This document shows, piece by piece, positions 15,008 through 22,469 of a stretch of DNA of 43,778 nucleotides. Each line of letters starts with the position of its first letter. Position 1 is the first letter of the stretch. Source of the DNA: Phycisphaerae bacterium (GTDB taxonomy: Bacteria; Planctomycetota; Phycisphaerae; SM23-33); NCBI GenBank assembly GCA_016929245.1, contig JAFGJE010000072.1, positions 1 to 43,778 of the forward strand, given 5' to 3'. The notes under the pieces were generated by a model that did not search any database, was not told the origin of the DNA, and saw only the letters and a program-made list of their open reading frames with translations. A program made the translations under genes and the position numbers.

Positions 15008-15763
15008 GTGTGGGCTACAGCCAGTATTGTTTGGCGTAAGGTGCTGGGGAGTCGTGCGACGCCGGTTCTTTTCCTGATTTGCCTGGGCGGATTGGCGATC
15101 ATCGCCCTGAATCCCGATACGGGCGTGCTGGAAAAAACCGACAAAGTCGTCGAGCGGGGGGGGATGATCGTGACGGTGATGGCGATTCTCAGCGTGTTGT
15201 TTCTGGGGGGAACGGAAATCGCGCTGGAGCTGCACGACCGGACAGCCATGTTCTGGTTGTCGCATCCGATCGCGCGCTGGCAGTACGTGGTGGGAAAAAT
15301 TCTCGGTTCATGCCTTGTCGGATGGGGTTTGCTGGTGACGTTGGGCGGGGTGCTGACGATCATGTTCCTGACGCGGGGGATCGTTCCGAAAGGAACTTTT
15401 TTCCTTTCCCTGGGCGTGGATTCCCTTCGGATTCTGATTCTCTCCGCGGTGCTGACCTGCCTGTCGACGGGACTGGGGTATATGCAGACGACCTTCATCG
15501 GCGGGGTGATCTGCCTGATGGGATTCGCCACCTACGCCTTGCCGTTGTACGCCTATCTGATGGGAGTCACCCCTGCGGCGGGGGTATTCTGGTTAGTGTA
15601 CCTTCTGGTGCCCAACTGGGATCACTTCGGATTCGGGCTGGAGATCGCCATCACCGGCGATCCGATCTGGTATCCGGTTTTCCTGGTGCTCTACAGCGTG
15701 GCGTACGCGAGCTTCTACGCGATCGTGGGTATCTTCGGATTCCAGTTCCGGGATATTACGTAG
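15008..15763 (+). CDS. Second ABC-2-type transporter permease
   Basis: A 251-residue membrane protein of about six helices with the ABC-2 signature around LELHDRTAMFWLSHPIARWQ, then YVVGKILG. It is similar in layout to the permease at 13135. The start is a GTG, supported by AGGAGA 5 bases upstream and by the absence of an in-frame ATG. It is divergent from the ATPase gene, whose product it most likely uses, since it has no ATPase of its own. A palindromic repeat follows its stop. Confidence 0.87.
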   Translation: MWATASIVWRKVLGSRATPVLFLICLGGLAIIALNPDTGVLEKTDKVVERGGMIVTVMAILSVLFLGGTEIALELHDRTAMFWLSHPIARWQYVVGKILGSCLVGWGLLVTLGGVLTIMFLTRGIVPKGTFFLSLGVDSLRILILSAVLTCLSTGLGYMQTTFIGGVICLMGFATYALPLYAYLMGVTPAAGVFWLVYLLVPNWDHFGFGLEIAITGDPIWYPVFLVLYSVAYASFYAIVGIFGFQFRDIT

Positions 15764-15788
15764 CCGCCGATTTTTCGAAACCATATCT

Positions 15789-15907
15789 GTCATCCTGAGC
15801 GGAGCGAGTCTTCGAGCGAAGTCGAAGGACCTTACGCGCACGAATCCGTAAGGTCCTTCGACTCCGCTTCGCTCCGCTTCGCTCCGCTTCGCTCCGCTCA
15901 GGATGAC
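15789..15907. repeat. Palindromic element with 10-bp tandem units in one arm
   Basis: The outer arms GTCATCCTGAGCGGAGCGA (15789-15807) and its exact complement (15889-15907) enclose a 16-bp inner stem (GTCGAAGGACCTTACG at 15821-15836 against its complement at 15847-15862) with a 10-base loop. The right arm is longer because CGCTTCGCTC is repeated about three times. It sits between the convergent permease and etfA genes, where it may also serve as a bidirectional terminator. Confidence 0.9.
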
Positions 15908-15911
15908 AGCA

Positions 15912-16910
15912 CTAAGATCTCCGGGCCGCGCGGATTTTTTCCGTTAATATCGGCGCGATCTCGAACAGGTCGCCGACGATTCCCAGTTCCGCGACGCGGA
16001 AGATTTGCGCGTCGGGATCGGAGTTGACCGCGACGATGTGCTCCGCGGTCTGCATGCCCGCGAGGTGCTGGATCGCGCCGGAGACGCCGACGGCGACGTA
16101 GAGTTTCGGCGTGACGGTCTTGCCGGAAAGCCCCACCTGGTGGGGATAGCTCAGCCAGCCTCGGTCCACCACGTCGCGCGTCGCGCCGAGGGCGGCGTCG
16201 AGACTTTCGGCGAGCGCTTCGATGACGGGAAGGTTCTCGGCTTTCTTGATCCCCCGGCCGGCCGTGACGACCACGTCGGCATCCTGCAGGTTGTGCTCTT
16301 CCTCGTTGGGGATAAAATCCACGCGTTTCATGCGGCTGGCGAGGAGTTCCTTCGGGGCAGCCAGCCGATCGATGGTTCCGGTGCGTCCTTCCAGTACGGG
16401 CGCGGGGCGCGTGGAACGCGGGCGGACGGTGGCCATCTGGGGCCGATGGTTGGGCGTTTTGATCGTCGCGAGGATATTTCCCCCGATCGCGGGGCGCGTC
16501 TGGAGCAGGTTTCCCGTTTCGGGTTCGATGTCCAGGACGGTGCAGTCGGCGGTCAGACCGGCGTTCGCCTGGATGGCGACGTAGGGCAGGAGCGTTCTAC
16601 CGGTTGTGGTCGCTCCGGCGATCACGATTTCCGGTTTCTCGTCGGCCAGCAGCTGTAACATGCAGGCGGCGTGGGGTTCAACGAGGAAATGCTCCAATTC
16701 GGGCGCCTCCATGGCGATCACGCGATCCGCGCCGCGGGCGATGAGTTCATGCAGATCGTCCGTGCTGATTTGATGGCCGAAGATCACGGCGGTTAAGTCG
16801 CAGCCGCGTTTTTCCGCCAGTTCGATTCCGCGCGTCAGCAGTTCATGGCTGACCCGCAGCACGCGGCCTTTGCTTTGCTCCGCCAAAATCCAAACGCCTT
16901 TGTGTTCCAT
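15912..16910 (-). CDS. etfA: Electron transfer flavoprotein, alpha subunit
   Basis: A 332-residue ETF alpha subunit. The N-terminal alpha/beta domain (1-200) carries the GATTTGRTLLPYVA region. The C-terminal FAD-binding domain carries GRGIKKAENLPVIEALAE, GATRDVVDRGW and GKTVTPKLYVAVGVSGAIQH, then ending AVNSDPDAQIF. ETF passes electrons from acyl-CoA and other dehydrogenases to the quinone pool. GGAG lies 8 bases before the ATG, and a good promoter sits at 16961-16989. ETF alpha is an obligate partner of ETF beta, normally the adjacent upstream gene, but here the upstream gene is a divergent amidotransferase. etfB must be elsewhere or missing. Confidence 0.95.
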   Translation of the reverse strand: MEHKGVWILAEQSKGRVLRVSHELLTRGIELAEKRGCDLTAVIFGHQISTDDLHELIARGADRVIAMEAPELEHFLVEPHAACMLQLLADEKPEIVIAGATTTGRTLLPYVAIQANAGLTADCTVLDIEPETGNLLQTRPAIGGNILATIKTPNHRPQMATVRPRSTRPAPVLEGRTGTIDRLAAPKELLASRMKRVDFIPNEEEHNLQDADVVVTAGRGIKKAENLPVIEALAESLDAALGATRDVVDRGWLSYPHQVGLSGKTVTPKLYVAVGVSGAIQHLAGMQTAEHIVAVNSDPDAQIFRVAELGIVGDLFEIAPILTEKIRAARRS

Positions 16911-16960
16911 TACCGAACTCCAACATAACCTTGTGATGTGGAATACATCGAATATCTTCG

Positions 16961-16989
16961 ATCATAAAAGTCGGAACAGACCAACGCAA
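16961..16989 (-). promoter_or_regulatory. Predicted promoter of etfA
   Basis: On the minus strand TTGCGT (16989-16984) and TATGAT (16966-16961) are 17 bases apart. This places transcription initiation about 45 bases upstream of the etfA start codon. Confidence 0.6.
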
Positions 16990-17140
16990 GACCTGCCGAG
17001 TGTGTTTTCGACGAAAGGCCGAATCGATTGGTCCAAATCATACAAGTGAAATTGGTATATTTTCGGAGCCGTTTCCCGGATTGGATGAAAATTTTCCCTA
17101 TGGTATGAAGGATACGATTGGGATACTCTTTCCGGCAAGC

Positions 17141-17884
17141 ATGAAAATACTCTATATTCTCAAACTCGGATCGACGTTACCCGAAATCGGCAAGTCCTAT
17201 GGAGATTTTGACTTGTGGATCCGCCAGACTCTCGGACCGACGGAGGTGAAGACGGCGGTCGTGGATGTGGAGCACGGCGCGTCTTTGCCCGACGTGGATT
17301 CGTGCGCGGGGGTGATTCTCTCGGGTTCTCCCGCGATGGTTACGGAGGAAACTCCCGCGAATTCGGCTGTCGAGCGATGGCTTCCGTCGCTGATCGAAGC
17401 CGAGATTCCGTTGCTGGGGATTTGCTTCGGCCATCAGTTGTTGGCCAGGGCGATGGGGGGAACGGTGGGGTTTCATCCATCGGGACTGGAAATCGGAACG
17501 GTCGAGATTCATCTGACCGCCGCCGGCGCCGACGACGCGCTGTTCGGCTCGCTGCCGTCGCGTTTCCCGGCGCAGGTGACTCACGCGCAGAGTGTTCTGA
17601 CCTTGCCGCCGGGCGCGGTCGTCCTGGCGGAAAACGCCCACGAACCGCACCACGCCTTCCGGTTGGGCTCTTGCGCCTGGGGAGTGCAGTTCCACCCGGA
17701 ATTCAACGCGGCCATCCTGCGGGCGTATATCGAACAACGAAAAAACGAACTTGCGTCGGCGGGATATGATGTCCCATCCCTTCTCTCCGAAGTCACCGAA
17801 ACCCCCGTCGCCGCGTCCGTGCTACAGGCCTTCGTCCGATACGTCGAGGGAAAAAATCACCGCGAAGGGCCGTTTTCTCACTGA
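17141..17884 (+). CDS. Class I glutamine amidotransferase (GMP-synthase-like)
   Basis: The frame is open from 17000, but the domain begins at MKILYILKLGST (17141), giving 247 residues. The triad is complete: nucleophile Cys95 in LGICFGHQL, and His185 and Glu187 in GVQFHPEF. This is the stand-alone GATase type seen in GuaA-like and gamma-glutamyl-peptidase-like proteins, which releases ammonia from glutamine or cleaves gamma-glutamyl bonds. No synthetase domain is fused and none is adjacent, so the acceptor is unknown. It is the only plus-strand gene between the divergent etfA and the methyltransferase at 18035, and is probably monocistronic. The Shine-Dalgarno sequence is weak. Confidence 0.85.
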   Translation: MKILYILKLGSTLPEIGKSYGDFDLWIRQTLGPTEVKTAVVDVEHGASLPDVDSCAGVILSGSPAMVTEETPANSAVERWLPSLIEAEIPLLGICFGHQLLARAMGGTVGFHPSGLEIGTVEIHLTAAGADDALFGSLPSRFPAQVTHAQSVLTLPPGAVVLAENAHEPHHAFRLGSCAWGVQFHPEFNAAILRAYIEQRKNELASAGYDVPSLLSEVTETPVAASVLQAFVRYVEGKNHREGPFSH

Positions 17885-18034
17885 ATGATTGACACTACGG
17901 ACGGTCTGGGGTAGACATAGGAACCAATGGCACACGGATAAACCGCGCCGCGGGATAGATACATCTTGTGTTGTCTTTATTTGCGCGGTTCCAGGAACCT
18001 GGCCGATACCTCGGAAACAAGAGAGAATCTCATA

Positions 18035-19258
18035 ATGAGAGCAAGAACGGGTTTGTTTCTCCAGAATCATTCGTCGGAAGAACGGGAAACGGTTGGGATT
18101 CTGGCGAAAAAGTATTGCGAAGGGGATCAGGATGTATGTGTTTTTTCCAAAACCGGCATTTCCGATTGGGGAGGGGAGGAACCGATATCTTTTTTCACCC
18201 GGTTACCGACGGCCTGTCTGAATAACGCGGTGGTTTCTCCGAGGATCAGACCTTTCAGCACGAATTTTGGACAAGTATTTCTATGCAATCTTTCTCAAGC
18301 CGTTGGGGAAGGCAACAGGATCGTGGTTCCGTGTCAGAATGAATCCAACGGACGGAAAAAGGGATACTGGACGGCATCGTGGTTGACCAACGCGCTCGAA
18401 ACTTCCGTTCAATATCATCCGGAAGAGGCCGCGGCGATCCTGTCCGCTCCCGCCAAACCAAGGCGGCGCAATTCCATCCTGCAATGGTATGTCCAGGAAG
18501 CTCATCTTCTGTGGGGGCAATTGCAGTCGTTGAAAACGATGGATTTCAACACCCGCGTCGTGAAGGGGGAATATCCTTTTTTGCGGAATGCGGTGAACCG
18601 CGTCGTATCCAAGCCGAATTCGCGTTTTCTCGAGATTCTCGAGGAGGAATCCACCTATCGGAATTGGATGAACTATTGTATTGACGGTGTCTACTACAAG
18701 TCCGCCTTGCTCCAGCATATGCTGGAGCGGTTCTTCCAAACTCGTCAGGATTTGTTTGTGGCGGATATGGGAGCCGGGCCGGGATATCTTGCCGCGGAAC
18801 TGGCTCTTTGTGACGAGCGGGTTCGAGAAGTTCTCGTCAATGATTCCAATGGAATCAATCTTCTGTTCGCGAAACGATTTCTTGCTTTCTTTGGTGAGGA
18901 TTTTGCTTCGCGTTTTTCCATGAATATCTCACCGATGGAGGAGTGTCGCTACGAACGGATGTATGACGTGATCTGCTTTATTGGTTCGTTGCTGTACCTT
19001 CCCCGCGATATGGCGGGAATCACATTGGATCGGGCGTGGGATGCGCTCCTGCCGGGCGGGATTCTCGTCGTTCATGAAAATATCAAACGAGATTCCTATT
19101 CGCGGGATTACCATCTCATGTTCACGACGGGGGAGTTGGACGATGCTCTGGCGCGCTTCGGTCGCATCCTTTATTTTTCCTCGACGGCCATGATGGAAGT
19201 CGCTCCTTCTCGTGCGGGAACCAGCACCGTTTTTCGAGTCGTACAAAAAGAAACCTGA
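18035..19258 (+). CDS. SAM-dependent methyltransferase with extra N-terminal domain
   Basis: A protein of 407 residues from the ATG at 18035 (GAGAG upstream). The C-terminal half is a class I methyltransferase: motif I VADMGAGPGYLAAEL, an acidic end of the second strand (VLVNDSNG), motif IV YDVICFIGSLLYLP and a post-motif LLPGGILVVHENI. The N-terminal 200 residues match no fold I know but are shared with the methyltransferase at 21201-22469, including KKGYW and the tract before the SAM domain. It is on the opposite strand from the glycan-type cluster, converging on the ABC-like gene with a 60-base gap. The target is probably the same product as that cluster's, but this is inferred. Confidence 0.82.
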   Translation: MRARTGLFLQNHSSEERETVGILAKKYCEGDQDVCVFSKTGISDWGGEEPISFFTRLPTACLNNAVVSPRIRPFSTNFGQVFLCNLSQAVGEGNRIVVPCQNESNGRKKGYWTASWLTNALETSVQYHPEEAAAILSAPAKPRRRNSILQWYVQEAHLLWGQLQSLKTMDFNTRVVKGEYPFLRNAVNRVVSKPNSRFLEILEEESTYRNWMNYCIDGVYYKSALLQHMLERFFQTRQDLFVADMGAGPGYLAAELALCDERVREVLVNDSNGINLLFAKRFLAFFGEDFASRFSMNISPMEECRYERMYDVICFIGSLLYLPRDMAGITLDRAWDALLPGGILVVHENIKRDSYSRDYHLMFTTGELDDALARFGRILYFSSTAMMEVAPSRAGTSTVFRVVQKET

Positions 19259-19318
19259 CCCCCATTCCACGGGAGACGGATCGATCCGCGGGAAGCTCGG
19301 ATTCAGAGGGAAAGGAAT

Positions 19319-21178
19319 TCAGTACAAATCCACGTCTTCGTCATCCGATTCATCGATCCCTCCTTCGGCCTTCTCCGCCGCCATCCGGGCGGACAACAGG
19401 GAGCCGTTTGCTTCCAGCCATTTCAGATCACCACCCCGAATTTCATCATGGTGGATCACCAAAACGCCGTCAATTCGATCGCGAATCCCTTCGCATCGGT
19501 TCCCTAGAATGGTTTTCTCGTCGTGATCGACCAGGAAGAGAATACTGTCGGGGATCAGGTCGAAGAAACGCTCGATGAAATCGGGTTTTCGAGAGGCCAG
19601 ATTCGGGAGTTTCAGGAAGGTGAACGGTTGGGGACAAACAAAGCAGTGGGCCGCAACAATCGCGTATAGAGCTTCCGCCCGCGGTGCGGGAAGGGATTCC
19701 GGATCGTCTCCGCGCCGCTCGGAATCCAGAAGGGGTTGCAGTTCTTCATAAACCCCCAGGATTTTCAGACCTTCGATCAGTCGATGTTGCTCTTCCTGGG
19801 AAGACGGCAATCCCAGGGCGTTTTCCATGGGGCCTAACCAGGATAAATATTTGGCGTCCGCATGAACGGAAATCTGTTCGGGGACAATACGATATCCCGC
19901 GATGGACATCAAATCCATAGCCTGATTCACGAGGGCGAAACGTTTTATCGGTTCCGCCGTGAGAAGAAAATACACTCGTCCTTTTTGAAGAGGAATGGAG
20001 ATGGAGTTTGACGAAGCGGATGGTTGCAACGGCACGTTCAGGACGCGGGGTAGCGGCGATTCCCCGCGAATCCGGGGCGAAGCCGTTTGACGAAGCGATT
20101 CGGCGTCTCGGATGAATTGGCCGTACTTTCGAAATTCCGGCAGAAAACGACTTACGTTCGTCAGGCGCGACGTCGTTCTTCGCAGACTGGTCCACGTGTA
20201 TCGGAGAGAAATCAGAAACGCGAGCAACTCGGCCCAGCCTTCCCTTTTTCCCATGCCGAAATAGAGAAACAGCAGGGATATGCAAAGAATAAAAAAGGCG
20301 CTGTTGAGAAACTCCAGTCGGCTGTGCGCGAGAATTCTCCCGTAAAAACAACGAGTCATATAATCGAATTCTTCGGACTCGTAGATTTTCGGATTCCAGG
20401 TGGCATCCTTTCCCGTGGGACCGGAACTTTCAAGAATGTTCGTGACGGTATGCCCCAGGCGGGGACGAAGACGAAACGCCTCATTGCGATAGGTTTCATG
20501 GCAGTGGGCGATGTAGGAATTGATTCGGAAAAGCAGGAACAAATAAATGAGGGTCAGGGGAATCAGGGCGACGCTCAGAAACGCGTTGACATAAATCATA
20601 CAACCCAAAGCGAAAATGAAGGTGAAAATCGGAAGGATGGCGTCCAGCAGGGATCGCATCGCGAACGCGGTATACCGTGCTCTGGGCACGACGTATTGCA
20701 TGACCTTCTGAACGGTGATCGGTGTATCCATCAGCGTTTGCCAGTCGTGACATTCGTCGTCCGTCAGAATGCGCAGAATTCGTTGCGCGTTGTGTTCTTC
20801 ATATCGTCGGGTGAAATTCTGAATGGCGACGTTGGCGAAAAAGACAGCCGCGGCACTGATTCCCCCAAGGATCAAGGCGATGGCCGCCACCACCAGAACT
20901 CCCCACCAATGCTCTGAACTCGCGGGGATTTCAAGATGACCAAGACCAAAGGCTTTCCCCTTCTGCATTGAACGGGCATAGAGGATGATGATGCCATACG
21001 ACGACGCCGCGGTGGATACCCCCAAAAAACTTGCGCCGAGAATAAAGAGAATCTTCCTTTTACCGCGAGACATTCCGTCCAGGCAAAGCCACTTCACGGA
21101 CGCCCAGTACTCTCGCGCCTTCCGCAGGCTCGAGGATAAGTTCGTTTGCCGCTTTTCTTGTGGAGGGATTTCCGTCAT
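19319..21178 (-). CDS. ABC-exporter-like protein with degenerate nucleotide-binding domain
   Basis: The 619-residue protein (ATG at 21178; a GTG at 21223 would add 15 residues) has six membrane helices in the type I exporter pattern: near 43-67, 92-118, a pair at 179-217, 292-309 and 316-333. A C-terminal region lines up in order with an exporter NBD. The Walker A position reads LLTAEPIKRF (405-414), without G-x-x-G-x-GK. The signature position reads LPAPRAEALYAIVAAH in place of LSGGQ. The Walker B site has FTFLKLP without the DE pair. Only the switch-loop His (LVDHDEK) survives. It therefore probably cannot hydrolyse ATP alone. It follows the methyltransferase by 22 bases, the last gene of the minus-strand cluster. 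Scaffold, or partner of a catalytic half elsewhere. Confidence 0.78.
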   Translation of the reverse strand: MTEIPPQEKRQTNLSSSLRKAREYWASVKWLCLDGMSRGKRKILFILGASFLGVSTAASSYGIIILYARSMQKGKAFGLGHLEIPASSEHWWGVLVVAAIALILGGISAAAVFFANVAIQNFTRRYEEHNAQRILRILTDDECHDWQTLMDTPITVQKVMQYVVPRARYTAFAMRSLLDAILPIFTFIFALGCMIYVNAFLSVALIPLTLIYLFLLFRINSYIAHCHETYRNEAFRLRPRLGHTVTNILESSGPTGKDATWNPKIYESEEFDYMTRCFYGRILAHSRLEFLNSAFFILCISLLFLYFGMGKREGWAELLAFLISLRYTWTSLRRTTSRLTNVSRFLPEFRKYGQFIRDAESLRQTASPRIRGESPLPRVLNVPLQPSASSNSISIPLQKGRVYFLLTAEPIKRFALVNQAMDLMSIAGYRIVPEQISVHADAKYLSWLGPMENALGLPSSQEEQHRLIEGLKILGVYEELQPLLDSERRGDDPESLPAPRAEALYAIVAAHCFVCPQPFTFLKLPNLASRKPDFIERFFDLIPDSILFLVDHDEKTILGNRCEGIRDRIDGVLVIHHDEIRGGDLKWLEANGSLLSARMAAEKAEGGIDESDDEDVDLY

Positions 21179-21200
21179 GCCAAGCCGTCTTGTACCATCA

Positions 21201-22469
21201 TTATTCTTTTTTTTGAACGACACGGAAGAGTAATTTCACGCCGCCTTCCTCTTTGGAAATCGGCACGGCGGCCGTGGTCATGTATCGCCGCACGTCGCCG
21301 AAACGTCCCATCAACTCGTCGATTTTCTCCACGGTGAACATAATGGGTTCGTCTCCCTTGCGCTGGACGCCTTTGAATTTCGACGGCGTTTCGCGTTTGA
21401 ACGTTTCCGAACGTATGTTTTCCTGAATCACGAGAATCCCCCCGGGGCGAAGGTGATCCCAGTCTCGCTGAAGCGTGGCGTACTTGATTTCGTCCGGCAC
21501 ATACAGGAAGGACACAAGGTAGCAGATCACGTCGACGGGATCGGGGTAGGTAAACGTTTCCGCCTTGGTGTGTTCGAAGTGATATTTCCCGTTGAGATGG
21601 TCCCGGAAGAAGTCAAACAACAGGAAGGAAAGAAACAGATTCCGCGCCGACGGATCGCAATTGACAGCCGTTTGAATCCGTTCCGTTAACAGCAGCTCGA
21701 TGCCAAGCATGCCGAATCCGCCGCCGTGGTCCACGAATCGCACGTCGGTTCGACGGGGCAGATGCGTTTGAATGATATGATCCAGGCAGGCGTGTTTATT
21801 GCTGATTCCCATCGTGTAGTAGATGAGTTGCTTGAACCGTTTGGGGATCAGTTCCGGTTGCGTCGCTTCCGTTTCCAGATGAGATCTCATCAGGCGGATA
21901 TATTCCTCCGTCCTGTCCGGGTGCAGGCACATGGCGGAAACGGTTTGGCGAACTTCAGGAAGATTCAGATCGGGAAATTGACCAGGGTGAATCGCCCGAG
22001 GGTGGCTGTGGTGAAACCAGTTCACGACGGATACGGGCGGCGCGAGCGTATCGGATCGTTTGAACGCGGCCAGGCCCAATTGTGTATTTCGGCCGATTTC
22101 ACATCCCAGGAATTTCCGGAGATCCTTGAGGGACCAATATCCTTTGTGTTTGGCGATTTTCGATGGATAAAAAGGAAGGATCAACGATCCATTCGACAGG
22201 AGAGAACGATTCAAACCCGCCAGAAACGCTTTTCCCCAGGAATTGCGGAACAGGGGGATGCTGTTGTCCACCGCGATAACCTCGAAGGAATTCGCAGCGC
22301 AGGGATAAAGAAGATTGCCGACCTGTTCGGGATTGCTGGGTTGGGAGGTATGCAGGGAAAACTCGCTGAATACCACGGGAGCGGTTTGGGCGTACTCCGG
22401 CTGGTATTCGCTGATCTTGGCGACGGCTTTTTCCCGTTTGGATTCGTCGCGAAGATAAAGAGCATTCAT
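21201..22469 (-). CDS. SAM-dependent methyltransferase, paralogue of 18035-19258
   Basis: A 422-residue protein with a class I methyltransferase domain at about 245-420: motif I FVDHGGGFGMLGIELL, VNCDPSA after strand 2, motif IV DVICYLVSFLYVP and LRPGGILVIQENI. The N-terminal 240 residues resemble those of the convergent gene at 18035 (KHKGYW, then a helical tract before the SAM domain), so the two are paralogues. The start codon overlaps the deacetylase-like stop as ATGA, and the ABC-like gene follows. An insertion, FKRETPSKFKGVQRKGDEP, late in the domain is absent from the partner. Substrate: possibly a sugar or sulfated glycan made by the cluster (inferred). Confidence 0.82.
   Translation of the reverse strand: MNALYLRDESKREKAVAKISEYQPEYAQTAPVVFSEFSLHTSQPSNPEQVGNLLYPCAANSFEVIAVDNSIPLFRNSWGKAFLAGLNRSLLSNGSLILPFYPSKIAKHKGYWSLKDLRKFLGCEIGRNTQLGLAAFKRSDTLAPPVSVVNWFHHSHPRAIHPGQFPDLNLPEVRQTVSAMCLHPDRTEEYIRLMRSHLETEATQPELIPKRFKQLIYYTMGISNKHACLDHIIQTHLPRRTDVRFVDHGGGFGMLGIELLLTERIQTAVNCDPSARNLFLSFLLFDFFRDHLNGKYHFEHTKAETFTYPDPVDVICYLVSFLYVPDEIKYATLQRDWDHLRPGGILVIQENIRSETFKRETPSKFKGVQRKGDEPIMFTVEKIDELMGRFGDVRRYMTTAAVPISKEEGGVKLLFRVVQKKE

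Noticed and set aside
14885-15265. N-terminal extension of the ABC ATPase frame up to 15265
   Set aside because: It overlaps the divergent permease gene and promoter island and has no homology. The ATPase domain and a start with GAGGCGAGA upstream fit 14884.
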